A stretch of DNA of 29,822 bases, from assembly GCA_905250885.1 (NCBI GenBank), contig CAJNOQ010001631.1, forward strand, positions 1-29,822, in the 5' to 3' direction. A model generated the notes under the pieces. It searched no databases and had not been told where the DNA came from. It worked only from the letters and a program-made list of their open reading frames with translations. Of the stretch, positions 11,101 to 22,950 are shown one piece after another. The stretch's first letter is position 1; the number at the start of each line of letters is the position of its first letter. Position numbers and translations under genes: made by a program. This stretch comes from Didymodactylos carnosus (taxonomy: Eukaryota > Rotifera > Eurotatoria > Philodinida > Philodinidae).

Positions 11101-14100
11101 CAGATGTATTTTCAACTGGTATTATAGTATTTATTGTTAAATCATTTTGTAAACGTAAATCCCATTCAGATTTACTTAATGCTGCACATGCACGACGTGA
11201 TGGACGATTATCAGTATTATTTTTAATCGTTGTTATTAATGGTTGATATGGTTGTTGAGGTTCAATATGATTTTTAATATCATTGTCAATTACAATTTTT
11301 AATGGTGTTGTCATTGTTGTTTGTGGTTGAACAATCAATTCTGTACGTGTACGTTCACTATATTTCATTGTTGGATGATGATATGAATTATTATCATTAT
11401 CATCTATGGCTTTTTGTCGTTCTAATTTTGGTTTTTCATGTATAATTGTTGACATGTTTGAGACAGATGGATGTGTAGAGATGATAGGTGAACGATCGGG
11501 TAATGTATGCCATGTTTTTAATTGATTTAATGAACGTGGTTTATTAACAACATTTGCTTTTGGATCAAATCGAGAAATTAAACGCATTACATTTGAATCC
11601 ATAGTTTTATCAGTCACTAACGATGAATGTTCTATTACATTATTATTGTTTATTTCACGTTTTGATGTTACTGTAGTAAATGACGATGAATAGGATGTTT
11701 GTGGTTGCGTTTCATCTTCCTAGGAAAAACGATCGTATTTATATAAGATTACAATTGGAACCCTAAGGGAACGAGCACTTAATACCATGCAGATAATATG
11801 CTTGAAGGATAAACGCAACGAGGATATTCATGACGTTTAGCTTTTTGACAAAGAGAGAAAGAGAGACAAAGAAAAAAAAATGAAAAATTCAATATTTAAA
11901 TCATTTTTTAAGTTAAATATTTTGTTGGTATAACAGCAAAAGAATTGTTGATCGTTTCAAATGAAAAGAAAAAAAAATTTCTGTCTAAAGAATAGTATTG
12001 GGTTTCTATTCATTCAATCCATGAACTTCGCGATCTAGATATCGTCATCTTTATCTCTATTTTTTTGATCGATAGCATAATTAATCTCCATATTAGCCTA
12101 ATTTATTCTTATTATTTATTAGTACAATTATGTAATATCAATATGATCAATTTTTATAACACGTCAAAATGTTTGAAAAATTACCTCAGAAAAAAAACAT
12201 TCGAAAAGCATTAAATTATTTATAAAATAATTAGCAATCGATTCTAATTGATTCTTAAAAGTGAATCAAGAATATGATTTCATTTTAAATCAAATTTGTA
12301 AATCTAGTGTATTATTGACTATTCAACAAAAAACCAAAACAAAAAGAAGAAGCTCAGTCTTGTTTTTCTGATCTAAAAAGCAAACTCATTAGAAATATTT
12401 TTGTTAGGAAATAAAAAAAAGTCTCCTGAATACACTAATGAAAGTATGATAATTGTCAATTATTCTTATTAGTATGGACAAAAAGATCATTCATCAGAGA
12501 GATCTAAAATAATAAACTCACCAAAAATCCTTATATCTTGTCTAGATGTTTAACAATCAAATATTATCTCATTCTAACATTATTACTCAAACGACGCATA
12601 GAACACGTGAAAATATGTGTATATATAGAAGAGATGTGCAAGAAACAAATCTTTATATAGATCTAGTTAAAAAAAATATACCAAGAAGGAAAATTGTCCG
12701 AAGTGATAAATATATCTTCTTTCTTCTTCTAAGCATCATTATTATCATCCAGTTTCTTTTCTTCTTTCTTTTGCTTGTTCTTATATGTATGATATATTCT
12801 GCTCTGTTAGTAATAGTAGTAGTAGTAGTAGTCGTATGTATAGAATAGTACGACTGTATACCTATTTTTTTTTTTTCTAACTAGAATCACGTGCTATGAA
12901 AAGAAAGAGAGAACAAAGTGTAATTTTTACCGATATTTGCTGTTTATCAGTAGTTTTTAGTCGATGAGTTGTTTGATGAAGAATAACAATTGGTTTATAT
13001 CTATAACCTTTTTGATTTAAATCATTTTTAGTAGTTAAAATTTGTTTTAAATTATTAGACGATTGATAATAAACTAATGTATCATCTTCATTATTTTCTT
13101 GTTGTTGTTTTAGAATAATTTTTCTTTTACTTGATTTATCAGTATCATCATCATTTTGTTGTAGAAAATGATTCTTTTTTTTTTCTATTTTTATATTAAT
13201 AGGTATAGCTGAAATTGTTGATGAAGAAGAACAGAACGATACTCTATTCTTTTCTTCTTCTTCTTCTACTTCTTCTTTTTGTTGTTGTTGGATTCTATTA
13301 TTACTCTTATGACGACAAAACTGTTGTACATTACTATCATCATTATCATTATTTTTTCCATCAGTTTTCAACGATATTTCACGTAACAACAACGTACTAT
13401 GATCATTTTCTAATAAAAATGGTTTTATCGATAAATCACTACGATAACAGGATAGTGACGACAACGGCAAATTTCTTTCATCTGTTTGAAATATTTTCTT
13501 TGGAGATCTAATATTATTGCTTTGTTTAGCGATTGTTGTCGATTTATCATTTGATAATCGTTTTGAATTTACAAAATTATTTGAATCTATATTAAATGGA
13601 TTGGTTAAATGTTGATTTTCAATTATATTGTCGTTCTTAAAAAAGAAAATAAAGATTCATACAAATAATTTTAAAGATAATACTTCGTATAGTTGTTTAA
13701 TTATTTAAAATATAAATATCACACAAAACATTATATGAATAAAACTAAATTAAGGACGAAAAATAAATTATTTATTCGAAATATGAAGATTTTAGTTTGA
13801 TATTTTTTTTTGTTTTTCAACGTATACCATTTAAAAGAATTAAAATTCTAAGAATTTTAAAATTGATAATTTATTTTTTTGAACTCATTTGTTTGTTAAA
13901 CATGAAATAATATTCATATACATAAGATTTTTAATATCTATTGATGAAAAAAACTTAGAAATAAAATAGTTAACCTTATAAGGTCTATTTAACATCATTC
14001 AAGTACAAAACAACTGTTTTAATCTTAGTTTGTTAAATGTTAATAGAAAAAAATAAATAAAATGAACGGATTATAATTGACTGATTGATTAATTGATTGT

Positions 14101-15351
14101 ATTACATTGTATTGATTAGAAAGATATAGAAAAATTCTTACCTGTTGAAACGATTGTTTTGCATTATCATTTGCCATATCAAATGATACTATAGCTGGTT
14201 GATGATTATCATTTATTTTTGATTGATTATTTCTTTTCTTTTTAATTATCACCATATTTCCTGAAGGAAGTGTATGAAATCTTCGTCGTGGTTTACTCCC
14301 ATTTAAAATCAATGTTTTATAATCTATTGGTATTCTGGTATCAATTGGAGTATTATGACAATTAATATTATTCATTTTTAAAAGAAAATAATGTTGATTT
14401 GTCTTAGCATTATTACTCGTATTTATTGATTTCCATTTTGTATCATTATGATCAATATTTTTTACTGGAATTTGACTAATCTCATGTTCTAAACAACAAC
14501 AACAAAAAAAAAGAAGATAACAGAAAGAAAACAATTTTAAAAAATCGGATTTGAAAGAAAAATATATGTATTATTGATCAAATATAAAATGGATAATTGC
14601 AGGCAAACGTTCGTCTAATTTCTCAAATTATCAGATAAAGTAAAAAAATCACGATAAACTTTCATCTAGAAAATAGTTCATCTTGATAAACTAAATTTAA
14701 ATTAAGAATATTCTATAAACTATCAATCTTTTAAAGATTCTCATTAAATTTACCTGAATAATGTGTTTGTTTCAAATCATTTAATTTATTGATAGCAGAA
14801 TTACGTTTCATATATGCATGATTTGTAGCTGTTGGACTAATGTGTTGATTTATTGTTGTCCATGTTGATATTGAATTTCTATTTGTTGAAAGCTTATTTT
14901 CTTGTTCATTGCCATTATTTTGTGTTAATATGGTGCCATCATCATTGTTAAAACAAATATTCGTCAATGTACAACGTCTATTTTTATTTCCTGTTTCTAT
15001 TCTTTCTCTCAATATTGTCACATTATCATTTTCGAAGGATTGTTGATCACCATTTTTCTTATCAATACTAATTGACACCGTATTATTATTATTAGTATTA
15101 TTATCAATTGAAAATGACAATATTCTTGATGGTGTTGACGATTCATCTAACACTGGTAATAATGGTATTGAATTAAATTTAATTGTTGAATAATTTCTCA
15201 AGTTTGATGAATCATCAATCAACAATTTATTGTTATTTGGACGATAATTTGATTTTTTTAAATTAATTAAATGATCATAAATTGTGGCAGCTGATGAACG
15301 ATGATAATTTTTCGTAGTTTGTTGTGAAAATTGTGTTGATGGTGGTGACAT
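1491..15351 (-). CDS. Large Asn/Ser-rich protein of unknown function, six exons, 1343 aa
   Basis: Spliced model on the minus strand: 15351-14754, 14488-14142, 13635-12931, 11719-10518, 2875-2332, 2126-1491. All five junctions are GT-AG and phase-consistent (total 4032 nt). No catalytic or folded domain, signal peptide or membrane segment is recognised; most of it should be disordered. Seen: RRRFHTLP (267-274), a 14-3-3 mode-1-like motif, and a second HTLP (621-624); a Gln/Glu run (431-444); and LLSRSKSVATI (Ser771), MKRSKSVDEL (Ser1214) and ILRYKSLDSI (Ser1286). The last three each have a hydrophobic residue at -5, Arg at -3 and a hydrophobic residue at +4, the AMPK/SIK consensus. More ordered patches are RACAALSKSEWDLRLQ (726-741) and CVEKLRELFANKSS (801-814). 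A cytoskeletal scaffold or signalling adaptor is possible, but I do not recognise a family. Extra exons in the 7.6-kb intron or 5' of the start cannot be excluded. Confidence 0.75.
2332..2875 (-). CDS. Unknown-protein gene, exon 5
   Basis: 544 nt. After tattccag one base completes the split codon from exon 4 (TG|T, Cys951), then residues 952-1132 follow. WSFDAYRFRRLQEYEKP is the least low-complexity stretch. It ends GPNKSM|gtaaga. Linking it to exon 4 across 7.6 kb rests on matching phase, strand and composition. Confidence 0.72.
4146..4312 (+). repeat. Diverged direct repeat, copy 1
   Basis: ACTATTAATTATTTC, then CATATTTCGGAACTCA-like and GCGAAT blocks, recur in the same order at 4600-4755. 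Copies differ by substitutions and small gaps. Family unknown. Confidence 0.6.
4600..4755 (+). repeat. Diverged direct repeat, copy 2
   Basis: Second copy, about 454 bases downstream of the first. The longest shared words are ACTATTAATTATTTC and ATATTTCGGAACTCA. A chance open frame crosses it. Confidence 0.6.
6456..6889. repeat. Long imperfect palindrome (about 180-bp arms, 80-bp loop)
   Basis: 6456-6637 is inverted and repeated at about 6718-6889. Shared blocks read from the left arm include AAATTCTGTACT, TTTCATGATAGC, TTGATTGAGTC, CCATGCAAAGATGA and GTCGATCTTCT. The inner 110 bases of each arm match best and the outer parts need gaps. No coding. It ends about 45 bases before the mariner-type element. 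It could be a fold-back element or two head-to-head copies of one repeat. Confidence 0.75.
6934..7050 (+). repeat. Left terminal inverted repeat of the mariner-type element
   Basis: 117 bp, pairs with 7705-7821. It starts CAGGGTGTTCC next to TA. Confidence 0.78.
7705..7821 (-). repeat. Right terminal inverted repeat of the mariner-type element
   Basis: 117 bp, the inverted counterpart of 6934-7050. Its outer end reads CAGAGTGTTG on the minus strand beside TA. Confidence 0.78.
10518..11719 (-). CDS. Unknown-protein gene, exon 4 (largest exon)
   Basis: 1202 nt, residues 551-950 plus two bases. It starts EDETQPQTSYSSSF after tttcctag and ends KSQKTVE TG|gtatgt. It contains the best-ordered looking pieces: MRLISRFDPKANVV, LNQLKTWHTLPD, RACAALSKSEWDLRLQ, LLSRSKSVATI (Ser771) and VRDGSCVEKLRELFANK. 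The absence of stops over 1.2 kb in AT-rich DNA, with clean splice sites at both ends, argues that it is real. Confidence 0.85.
12931..13635 (-). CDS. Unknown-protein gene, exon 3
   Basis: 705 nt, phase 0 in and out (residues 316-550), acceptor ttttttaag, donor ATA TCG|gtaaaa. It contains SPKKIFQTDERNLPLSS and the run QQQQKEEVEEEEEK (431-444). Asn, Asp and Lys runs dominate elsewhere. Confidence 0.78.
14142..14488 (-). CDS. Unknown-protein gene, exon 2
   Basis: 347 nt, starting after gttgtttag with AA that completes a Glu codon (matches the single G left by exon 1). It codes residues 201-315, including KPRRRFHTLPSGNMVIIKK, and ends CAA CAG|gtaaga. The Arg-rich HTLP patch is a possible phospho-dependent 14-3-3 site (inference). 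Confidence 0.78.
14754..15351 (-). CDS. Unknown-protein gene, exon 1 (first coding exon)
   Basis: 598 nt, residues 1-199 plus one base. ATG at 15351-15349 is preceded by AAAATAGAA. An in-frame TAA at 15393-15391 limits upstream extension unless an acceptor lies in the 39 bases between. It starts MSPPSTQFSQQTTKNYHRS, is Asn/Ser/Thr-rich, and includes RRCTLTNICF. It ends TCA G|gtaaat. Confidence 0.72.
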
Positions 15352-16382
15352 TTCTATTTTAAGATTAAATTCTTTTCTTACTAAATCATATTATAAAATA
15401 TATTTATTGAATATCAAAATTCTCATAAAAAGATTTAAATTTGTTGTTTCCAACAAATAATATTCTGATTTTTTTTGCTATTGCATGATACTAGAAGAAA
15501 GAGAGAAAACAAAACATCCGTTTATAATAATAGATATTCTTATGCAAGAGATAAATCAATCGTATAGATCATAAAGAATGCTAGTGTGTATGTGTGTGTC
15601 TACACATAAAAGAATAGTGGAAAACTCAAAGATAAAACGAAAGAGTATAATCCTAATGGTTATCAACGTCTAATCATTAAAAACAAAACCATATAGAGAA
15701 TTTTTATTGAAAGTCGACTAGTTTCACAATTAGCTCTTTCTAAAATACATACAAAAATTTGTTTAAATAATATTTACGAAAAACTAAAAAAAAAAAAAAC
15801 TGTATTTTAAATCTGACTGTTATTTAATGTAACAGTAACAACAACAACAGTTAAGTATCAGCATATCCTTGGCATCTTTATTATGCGATGAGGTATGAAG
15901 AAGAGGAGAAGAAAAAAAACATTTAAACAATAATAAAAAAAAATCGGTAAGATTGTGTATGTATGTGTGTGTACATGGAAAAAAAAAATGGTCCAAAGAA
16001 TATGATGAATAACAAAAAATGCCTAAATTGAAAGACAGTATATACAAAATGAAATGTAACACAAAACAAACATACAACAAAATCTTGCATCTACAATTTT
16101 TCTTTTTCTTCTTCATCTTCTCTCCTATTCTTCTAATCAATTGATAGCTCTTGAAATATATTTTACAAATAAAAATTTTAATTTATTAAACATCTTCAGG
16201 GATATAAAAATAAAACAAAATAATGATGTAACTTTAATCGTTTCAAATAGAAAATAGTTTAATCAATTGTAGGTATGATATGAGAATGATTAAGATCGAT
16301 TTATCACAAATTTATCGTTCATTTTCTTAAGTTTTCAAGATTAAATGAACATTTCAATAATAAAAAGCAGCTGGCTACTCAC

Positions 16383-16446
16383 TTCTTTTAGATTTTCAAC
16401 AGTTGTGTGTTTCTCAGAATTCAAAGATGAATAATCAACATTGGTT
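16383..16446 (-). other. Candidate upstream (5' or untranslated) exon of the unknown-protein gene
   Basis: 64 nt between an acceptor-like tagttcag and a strong donor GAA|gtgagt. One frame is open (TNVDYSSLNSEKHTTVENL then KE), with no ATG. Its exit phase (0) does not match exon 1 of the gene if exon 1 starts at the nearby AG. It would therefore have to be untranslated, need another exon between, or be spurious. Confidence 0.3.
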
Positions 16447-16451
16447 CTGAA

Positions 16452-16473
16452 CTATATATATATATATATATAT
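16452..16473 (+). repeat. TA microsatellite
   Basis: About eleven TA units, immediately upstream (minus strand) of the candidate 64-nt exon. Confidence 0.9.
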
Positions 16474-16630
16474 GCGAGAAAAATGTTTATTACAATACCT
16501 GGACTGTATAATCACTTTATCATTACATTAGTATGCTTTTTAACTTTATATGTGCTTTATTATCCTATACTGTAATGTGAAAACGATTTACTAATAAATC
16601 AGTTTATTCTCAGAAAGTATACTTTTCTTC

Positions 16631-16648
16631 TTTTTTTTTTTTTTTTTT
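16631..16648 (+). repeat. T homopolymer
   Basis: 18 consecutive T bases, the longest homopolymer noticed. Confidence 0.9.
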
Positions 16649-17683
16649 GTTATATTCATGTATGACTTTTGTACAATGGAAGAGAGAAAAATTAATAATA
16701 CCATTGTTGTGTATCACTTTGTACTATGTGTTGTCACTTGCCTCTATTGATTTTTTGTTCTCTCTAGTTCAATTGTTCTATTGTTCTCGTTTATATACAC
16801 GATTTATAATAGAGAGGTGTCATATTTGATCAATTGATTTTTCGTTCGTAATTTAAGTAGTTCTTAATAAAACTACAAGGTACATCATAAGCATCTATTT
16901 CACTGAGAATCTTCATACATTCTTCTTTTCTTTTTTTAAAGAAATTTCCATTGGAGAAAGAAATGAATATATTTGTTTAGTGATAGAAGATGTTCGTTTT
17001 AAGTTCCATTTAAATCTTCAAATAGAAAACAATATATAAGACGAAGATCCATGTAAAGTTGATAAAATGATCAAATTTTTTTTTCCTCTATAAATAACAT
17101 TACGAGTCAAATTTTTATTTTATTTTGTTTTATGAAAATAATGTAATAATATTTACTCTATGTGCAAATTGAATCGCCTTTTGTCGTATTATAGTTATAG
17201 CCAAAAGAAGTAAGTGAGTTAACAGCAAAGTAAAATAGTCCATATTGTACGCGGAAAAATAGTTGATGAAAATTCATATTTAACTTACAGAAAAAGAACA
17301 TTTTCTACGAGTACATGTATTCTCAAAATTTACAATTTAGAATCACTTTCATTTATTTTACTTTAAAAGACAAAATTAGTTTAACTTCTATGTTGATTAG
17401 TTCAATGGCATATAACATATTGACTACTAACTATGGTTTAATGTATATATCTCCCTCTCTCTATATATATCCATCTATAAGAAGAAGAAATTAAAATAGA
17501 CATCTCTTACTTCGAATGTTTATAATCATAACTCACTCTGTACGAGGCGTTGGAAATAATGTGAACGAAACTAATTTATATGGGTCATTTAAATCAAGTC
17601 AAGATGTGTTCATATGCACGTATATTTTTATTAACATGAACAAAAAAAAACAATCATACTTTTGGCTTATCTCTTATACCTTT

Positions 17684-17704
17684 TGTGTGTGTGTGTGTGT
17701 GTGT
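17684..17704 (+). repeat. GT microsatellite
   Basis: About ten uninterrupted TG units. Confidence 0.9.
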
Positions 17705-18120
17705 ACTCTCTTTTTATCCTAATGCATAGTCTATACATCATAAAAAAGTATTTGAGTACTCGATTGATTATAGAAGAGAGAGAAAGGAATGACGTGAGCG
17801 CGATTCTCTTATCACCACAGAGTTTTATCGCTGTCTATTAAGCACTTTTAATGAGCAGAAGCTTGAGCTTATGGTATGGGATTGAATATAGCACAAACTA
17901 TAGAATATGGACTTAACGTTGGAATGATGTGGATAAAAATGGTATCTTATGATGACAATAGTCTAGAAGATAGAAGAAGTTTTTACCACCGTTTTAATGC
18001 GTAAAAAAAGAAAACGTACAAATTCGGTAATATGGCTCTTCTTACAACTTACTTTATACCATTGTCACATCCCATCCTATTTTGCCCATGAATTATGTTT
18101 CACAATGAAATCAATTCTTC

Positions 18121-18179
18121 TCTCTTCCCCTCTCTCTCTCTCTTTCTCTTTCTCTTTCTCTCTCTCTCTCTCTCTCTCT
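18121..18179 (+). repeat. CT-rich microsatellite
   Basis: An almost uninterrupted TC/TTTC tract of about 59 bases. It produces a false Ser/Leu/Phe-rich open frame. Confidence 0.9.
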
Positions 18180-20987
18180 GTTCTATTTGATATTTTACTT
18201 TCCATTTTCTCATAGCGCACATATATCAACTGATTATTATTATTTTAAAGAGCCATAAGCATAACGGGCATATAATGGGATATGTGCGTATGTTGAGCGT
18301 GGTTCACCTTTGAAAAAATTCATCATTTATACAATATTTCAATGCGGTAAATCTATATGTCTATGTTAAATAAAAAACTTATATAATTTGTGCATGAAGT
18401 GAGTGAGAGAAATGTTGTTTTATGAATCTTGATATCAACGTTTGAAAATAAACTTAACTGTGTCACAGTTTTGTTTAATCTAATTTGAAGAGATCTTTCT
18501 ATAACAAAAGGATAAAACAGATATTCTCATCACCACGCCACATTATAAGTATAAGTAATTTTGTAACTTTTAACTTATGATATTATGATTTTTGATAATT
18601 ACATACAGTGAGCCCAAAGAAAGCTATTAGATTTCGCAGTATAGAAGTAGAGTTATATATATCCTTATATTTAAAATTTTTGACTAATTAGGTGAATTTA
18701 TTTTACCTTGTGTGATTATGATAACACAGTATCAAATATTGACATGACATTTGCAAATCTGTTTTACTGTGTATATATGATACTTGTAAATAATAAACGA
18801 CGATTTGTTGTGGAACATGGTATATATTTAATTTCGAGGACAATAAAGGTTTTAACTTTCAATTATATTTAAATTTATCATAATTATAGTGTGTTTACTA
18901 ATTTAGAGAAAAATAACGTAACTTATATCGTCTAAAATCTGTTACAAACCTAACATTCAACTATACTCTCATACTTTCAATTTAACAAAACATAAAATTA
19001 CATTACTTCTTTGTCATTTTGAAACGTTTTTTGACTTTGAACAAATATGTGTGATACATCGTCAAAAATATTGCATATCAACCAAAAAAGAAATAAGCTC
19101 CAACAAGAATGTCATCTTCATTCAGTGAAAATACGTGTAGTAATCATGCGGATAATTCACCTATTGAGGGAAGAGAGAGAGAGAAATGAATATATTATTA
19201 TGCATTGATGATTCTCTAGCCGGTGTAAAAAATGTAATCAGTTAAGGAAAACGCGAGTGTTGGTTGGTATGGTCAAAAAAAAGAAGAAGAAAGAAATCAT
19301 ATGTATATCTACACACATACACTCTAATAGACACGTCACATATATTGATTATGTATATATTATAGATAAACACAACATCTATACTCAATTAAGAATGAAA
19401 CGTCAACGTCGACCGTTGGTCTAATAGATCTATCTTAAATAGATCAAAATACGATCTTATGCATTTTAATTAAATTTCTAGCACTATCTAGATTCATATA
19501 GACAATCACCAGTTATCTTTCTTTCTTTTTGTCAAAAAAGCTTTAGTTTTTTTTAACAAATAACTTTAATTATTATATAAACAAATAATTTGGACTAAAT
19601 ATACAGGCAAGTATAACTAGCGTAGATGCTTGTCTATGTATCCTATCAAGCAGTGTTTAATGACAGATTCGATTATTAAAGATACAGTGATGATGGATTT
19701 ATATCATAGTAAAAGTAACAGGTTTTTCTTCTAATTTCGTTTGATGCCAATAACCTTTTTAATTAAATCTTCTATTTGTATTTGTCATTATAATCAGTCC
19801 TCTGGTTATGCATTAAGAAAAAGGATTTTCTCTTGTTTTTCAAAAATCTAGAACAATTCACTGTTTCCGGATCCGATTGTATGTCAAAATTTTAGCCTAT
19901 AGTTCATCCGAAAAACGGGATTCAGGACAATACTCAAGCGGGCACACATTCAGCGTCTATAAAATCAGAAGATGGAATGATTTAACTACTAATCGAATTT
20001 TCTATGCAAGCATCCCTCGTGGAACAAAGTGAAAACAGTTTTTTCCTATCCTTTCTCGTTACATAACACTGGCGTCCATTCTCGTCAGAGTGGAAGAGTA
20101 ATTAAGCTCTCTGCCTTACCGTTTTGTCCACCCTAGCGTTGGTCGATAGCATGCTTCAAGTGTTATATCTTTTGTTCATGAAAAAACCTCAATTTTTTTG
20201 TAGCCTTAATCCTCTTATATTTGTTGTTAAAATTGATTTTTACTATATAATTGTATTTTTTTACAGTTATCTTACCTCGCTCTTGCTGTTAAGTCGAAGG
20301 ATTGAGTTTTTCTCCTTTCGCTTCAAGCCATCTTCCTCAAATAGTTTATCTTGTTTCACCAAATTTTACTTCTTACGCATTTTTTTTCCATATAAAAAAA
20401 AGATATTGGAAAATAGCGTAAACATACACAGAAAAAAAACGCATGATCTTCGGGAGAATAATCTAATTTTATGAGTGTAAACAATAATATTAGCTTTAGT
20501 CAAAGATGTATAACTATTTGATGAGATGTTGGTGGTAAATAATTACAACTCAAGGTAAGTACCACATCACTATTTCCTCAGTTACTAAAATGTGCTCGAT
20601 GACTAACATGAAAAATGAAATGACAGAAATTATTCTCTCACTGGATTTTCAATTTTTATTATAAAATATCTAATATTTTTCTACGTTATTTCATCAAACG
20701 GTTAAAATTCCCCCACTATATTTGATAATTATATGGGCCATATAATCACTTAGGAATTCTCTACTAATATATTCATATTGCAAGTTTCGGAATTACGACT
20801 CGGTCTTCCAGAAATCTCTCAGAAAATTTCTTTTTTTTAATTTTCTGTTAGAAAAAAATGTAGTCAAGAATCTTAAAATAAAGAAGAACAAATGTGAGGT
20901 TATAAACGATCAAAATTATTTCAATTTATCAACAACACTTGAACTTGTTGATGTTTAGATTAATGTAGTTGCACTTTAAATATAAAT

Positions 20988-21146
20988 GTGGCAGATGATG
21001 GGAATATTATAGACATAGCCAATATCGGTGATGGTAACCACAATGAAGATAACGTCAGCAATAACAATGAAATTCACAATTATACAAATATCATCGGTGA
21101 AATGAGGAAGTCGATGATCTTTTGCTACGATAAACATTTTTGTTAA
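20988..21146 (+). other. Orphan Asn/Asp-rich open segment
   Basis: A 53-codon open stretch (with stop) reading ADDGNIIDIANIGDGNHNED followed by NVSNNNEIHNYTNIIGEM, stop TAA 21144-21146. The composition resembles the coding exons of this genome more than the surrounding AT-rich DNA. There is no start context or splice partner, so it may be a lone exon, a pseudogene fragment or chance. Confidence 0.25.
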
Positions 21147-22894
21147 ATTTCTATAGCATAATTTTATATATTACATCCATGTGCAACTTCTCTGTTCTGT
21201 GTAGGATACTATACTACCGGACTCCGAATTTATTTACTCGTGGTTTATGCACAGAGAAAACAAGCTATAATGATTAAAATTTTTTATATTGATTTCAGAG
21301 GTAAACTCTTACTCTATTTGTTAGCAGAGTATCCTTGAATGGAAAGTGAAAACTACGAAAAAAACAAAACATTACCGATAAATCACCCAGTTTGCAGATC
21401 CCTTAGCTAAATTCTAATTTGAACAGACATTCAACAACAGAACTATTCTAACAAAATATATCACATTAGAACGAGAATTGCACACTCTTTTAAATACATT
21501 ATCTAACTGTACTTTTTTTGCTTTTGTAATATATCATATTTTCTATTGATTTATTCATATGATGAAGATAATTATCACAAATTAGAAGGAGAGAGCCTTA
21601 TAAGAGCCAAAATCGGCGCCAGGGAACTTTTTTCATGCGGTCTGCGCTCATCGTTATAAATTATCTGATTTATTTCTTTTGTAAAACATTTCAAGGGCTT
21701 TCGAATGGCATATAAATGAAAAACATAATCTTTTTTACTTTTAAAAATGTTGACCCGAAGGACTTGGCGCACTCGGTTGTCAAAAAAATTCGGACAGATA
21801 TACTCGATCTGCAGACTTCTATAACAAACATTCAGAAAAGTCTTTAATCTAGATTGTAGAAAACATCATTCTAATGTAATACATAGCTCTTTCAAAAGTA
21901 CCCAAATAGATTACTTTTTTCAAAACCATGCAACATTTAAAAATGGTATCCAGCGCTATTTGTCTATAGAACCTAGATTTTTCTAAGTGGACGAGGATGA
22001 TGTCAAATTGATCAAAATGACAAGAAATTTCATATTTTCTGTAAGACAATTAATGGGCATGGAAAAGTTCAGATCTTTATTACATGTAACAACCAATAGC
22101 TTTGTAGTGTGCAATATTATAGTATTAATGAGCATCAAATATGACCACCTAAAGTCTACTCTAAACTTACTTTTCTCTTCATGTTGTAAATAAGCACTCA
22201 ATCGATCCATCAAATACACATGACCATGCGTTTCCGTTTTCCATCATTTTGTTCTATATCTATCAAATTTCTATTTGTTCATGTTATATTATTTATAATA
22301 TAAATTAAAACAAACAAATTGTATGTCTGGTTTTTTGTACAAAAAGAAAAAAGACGAAATAAAAGAAATTCGAACACGAACATTATTTAGCACGTATAAT
22401 AAAAGTTTAAAAAAAGAACAAGTACACCAAAACAATTCTTTTCTTCAGGTAATAGGCTTCTTTTCTACCTGAGTTAAGCAAAAAAAACCAAGTACAACAA
22501 CACTAAGAACAACATACATACAGATATCAATAGAAAGAAAAGTAATCATGCACTCACAGACACCTCTCACACAGGCAAGGATCTGGTTATTAAATAAATA
22601 TAAGCTAATTATAATACGAAAAGGATTAATACCACCACATAAACACTCATATGTACAGAGAAAATGAGTAGCTCTGAGAGCATCAAAGTGTCATGCGCAC
22701 ATGTAAAGTTTGCTGAAAAAGTTCACAACAAGAAATAAAAAAAAATTTAAATGCACCCCATGAAACAGTAAAAGCATGCTTAGGACGTTGTATGCGAGTA
22801 GATCAAACGAAGCAAATAACAAGGGTGCACGCTCAAATAAATAAACACAACACACATAACCCCTGAGATTTATATTCGCTTTGTTTGTTGCTCT

Positions 22895-22950
22895 TATATA
22901 TATATATATTTGTGTGTGTATGTGTGTATGTGTGTGTGTGTGTGTGGTGT
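22895..22950 (+). repeat. Compound TA/TG microsatellite
   Basis: A TA run (about 22895-22909) passes into a TG/TATG run to about 22950. It gives false His/Thr-rich open frames on the minus strand. Confidence 0.9.

Noticed and set aside
15820..16140. 106-codon minus-strand frame, Cys/Phe/Leu-rich, possibly membrane
   Set aside because: It is composed of translated A/T-rich simple sequence, has no family match, and is out of phase with the adjacent gene.
17997..18215. Plus-strand open frame ending in Ser/Leu/Phe repeats
   Set aside because: Produced by the CT tract at 18121-18179.
20124..20474. 116-codon plus-strand open frame
   Set aside because: Phe/Leu/Lys-rich translation of T-runs and A-runs. 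No recognisable motif.
21849..22219. Overlapping open frames on both strands
   Set aside because: Frames are open on both strands at once, which suggests chance. No motif in any of them.
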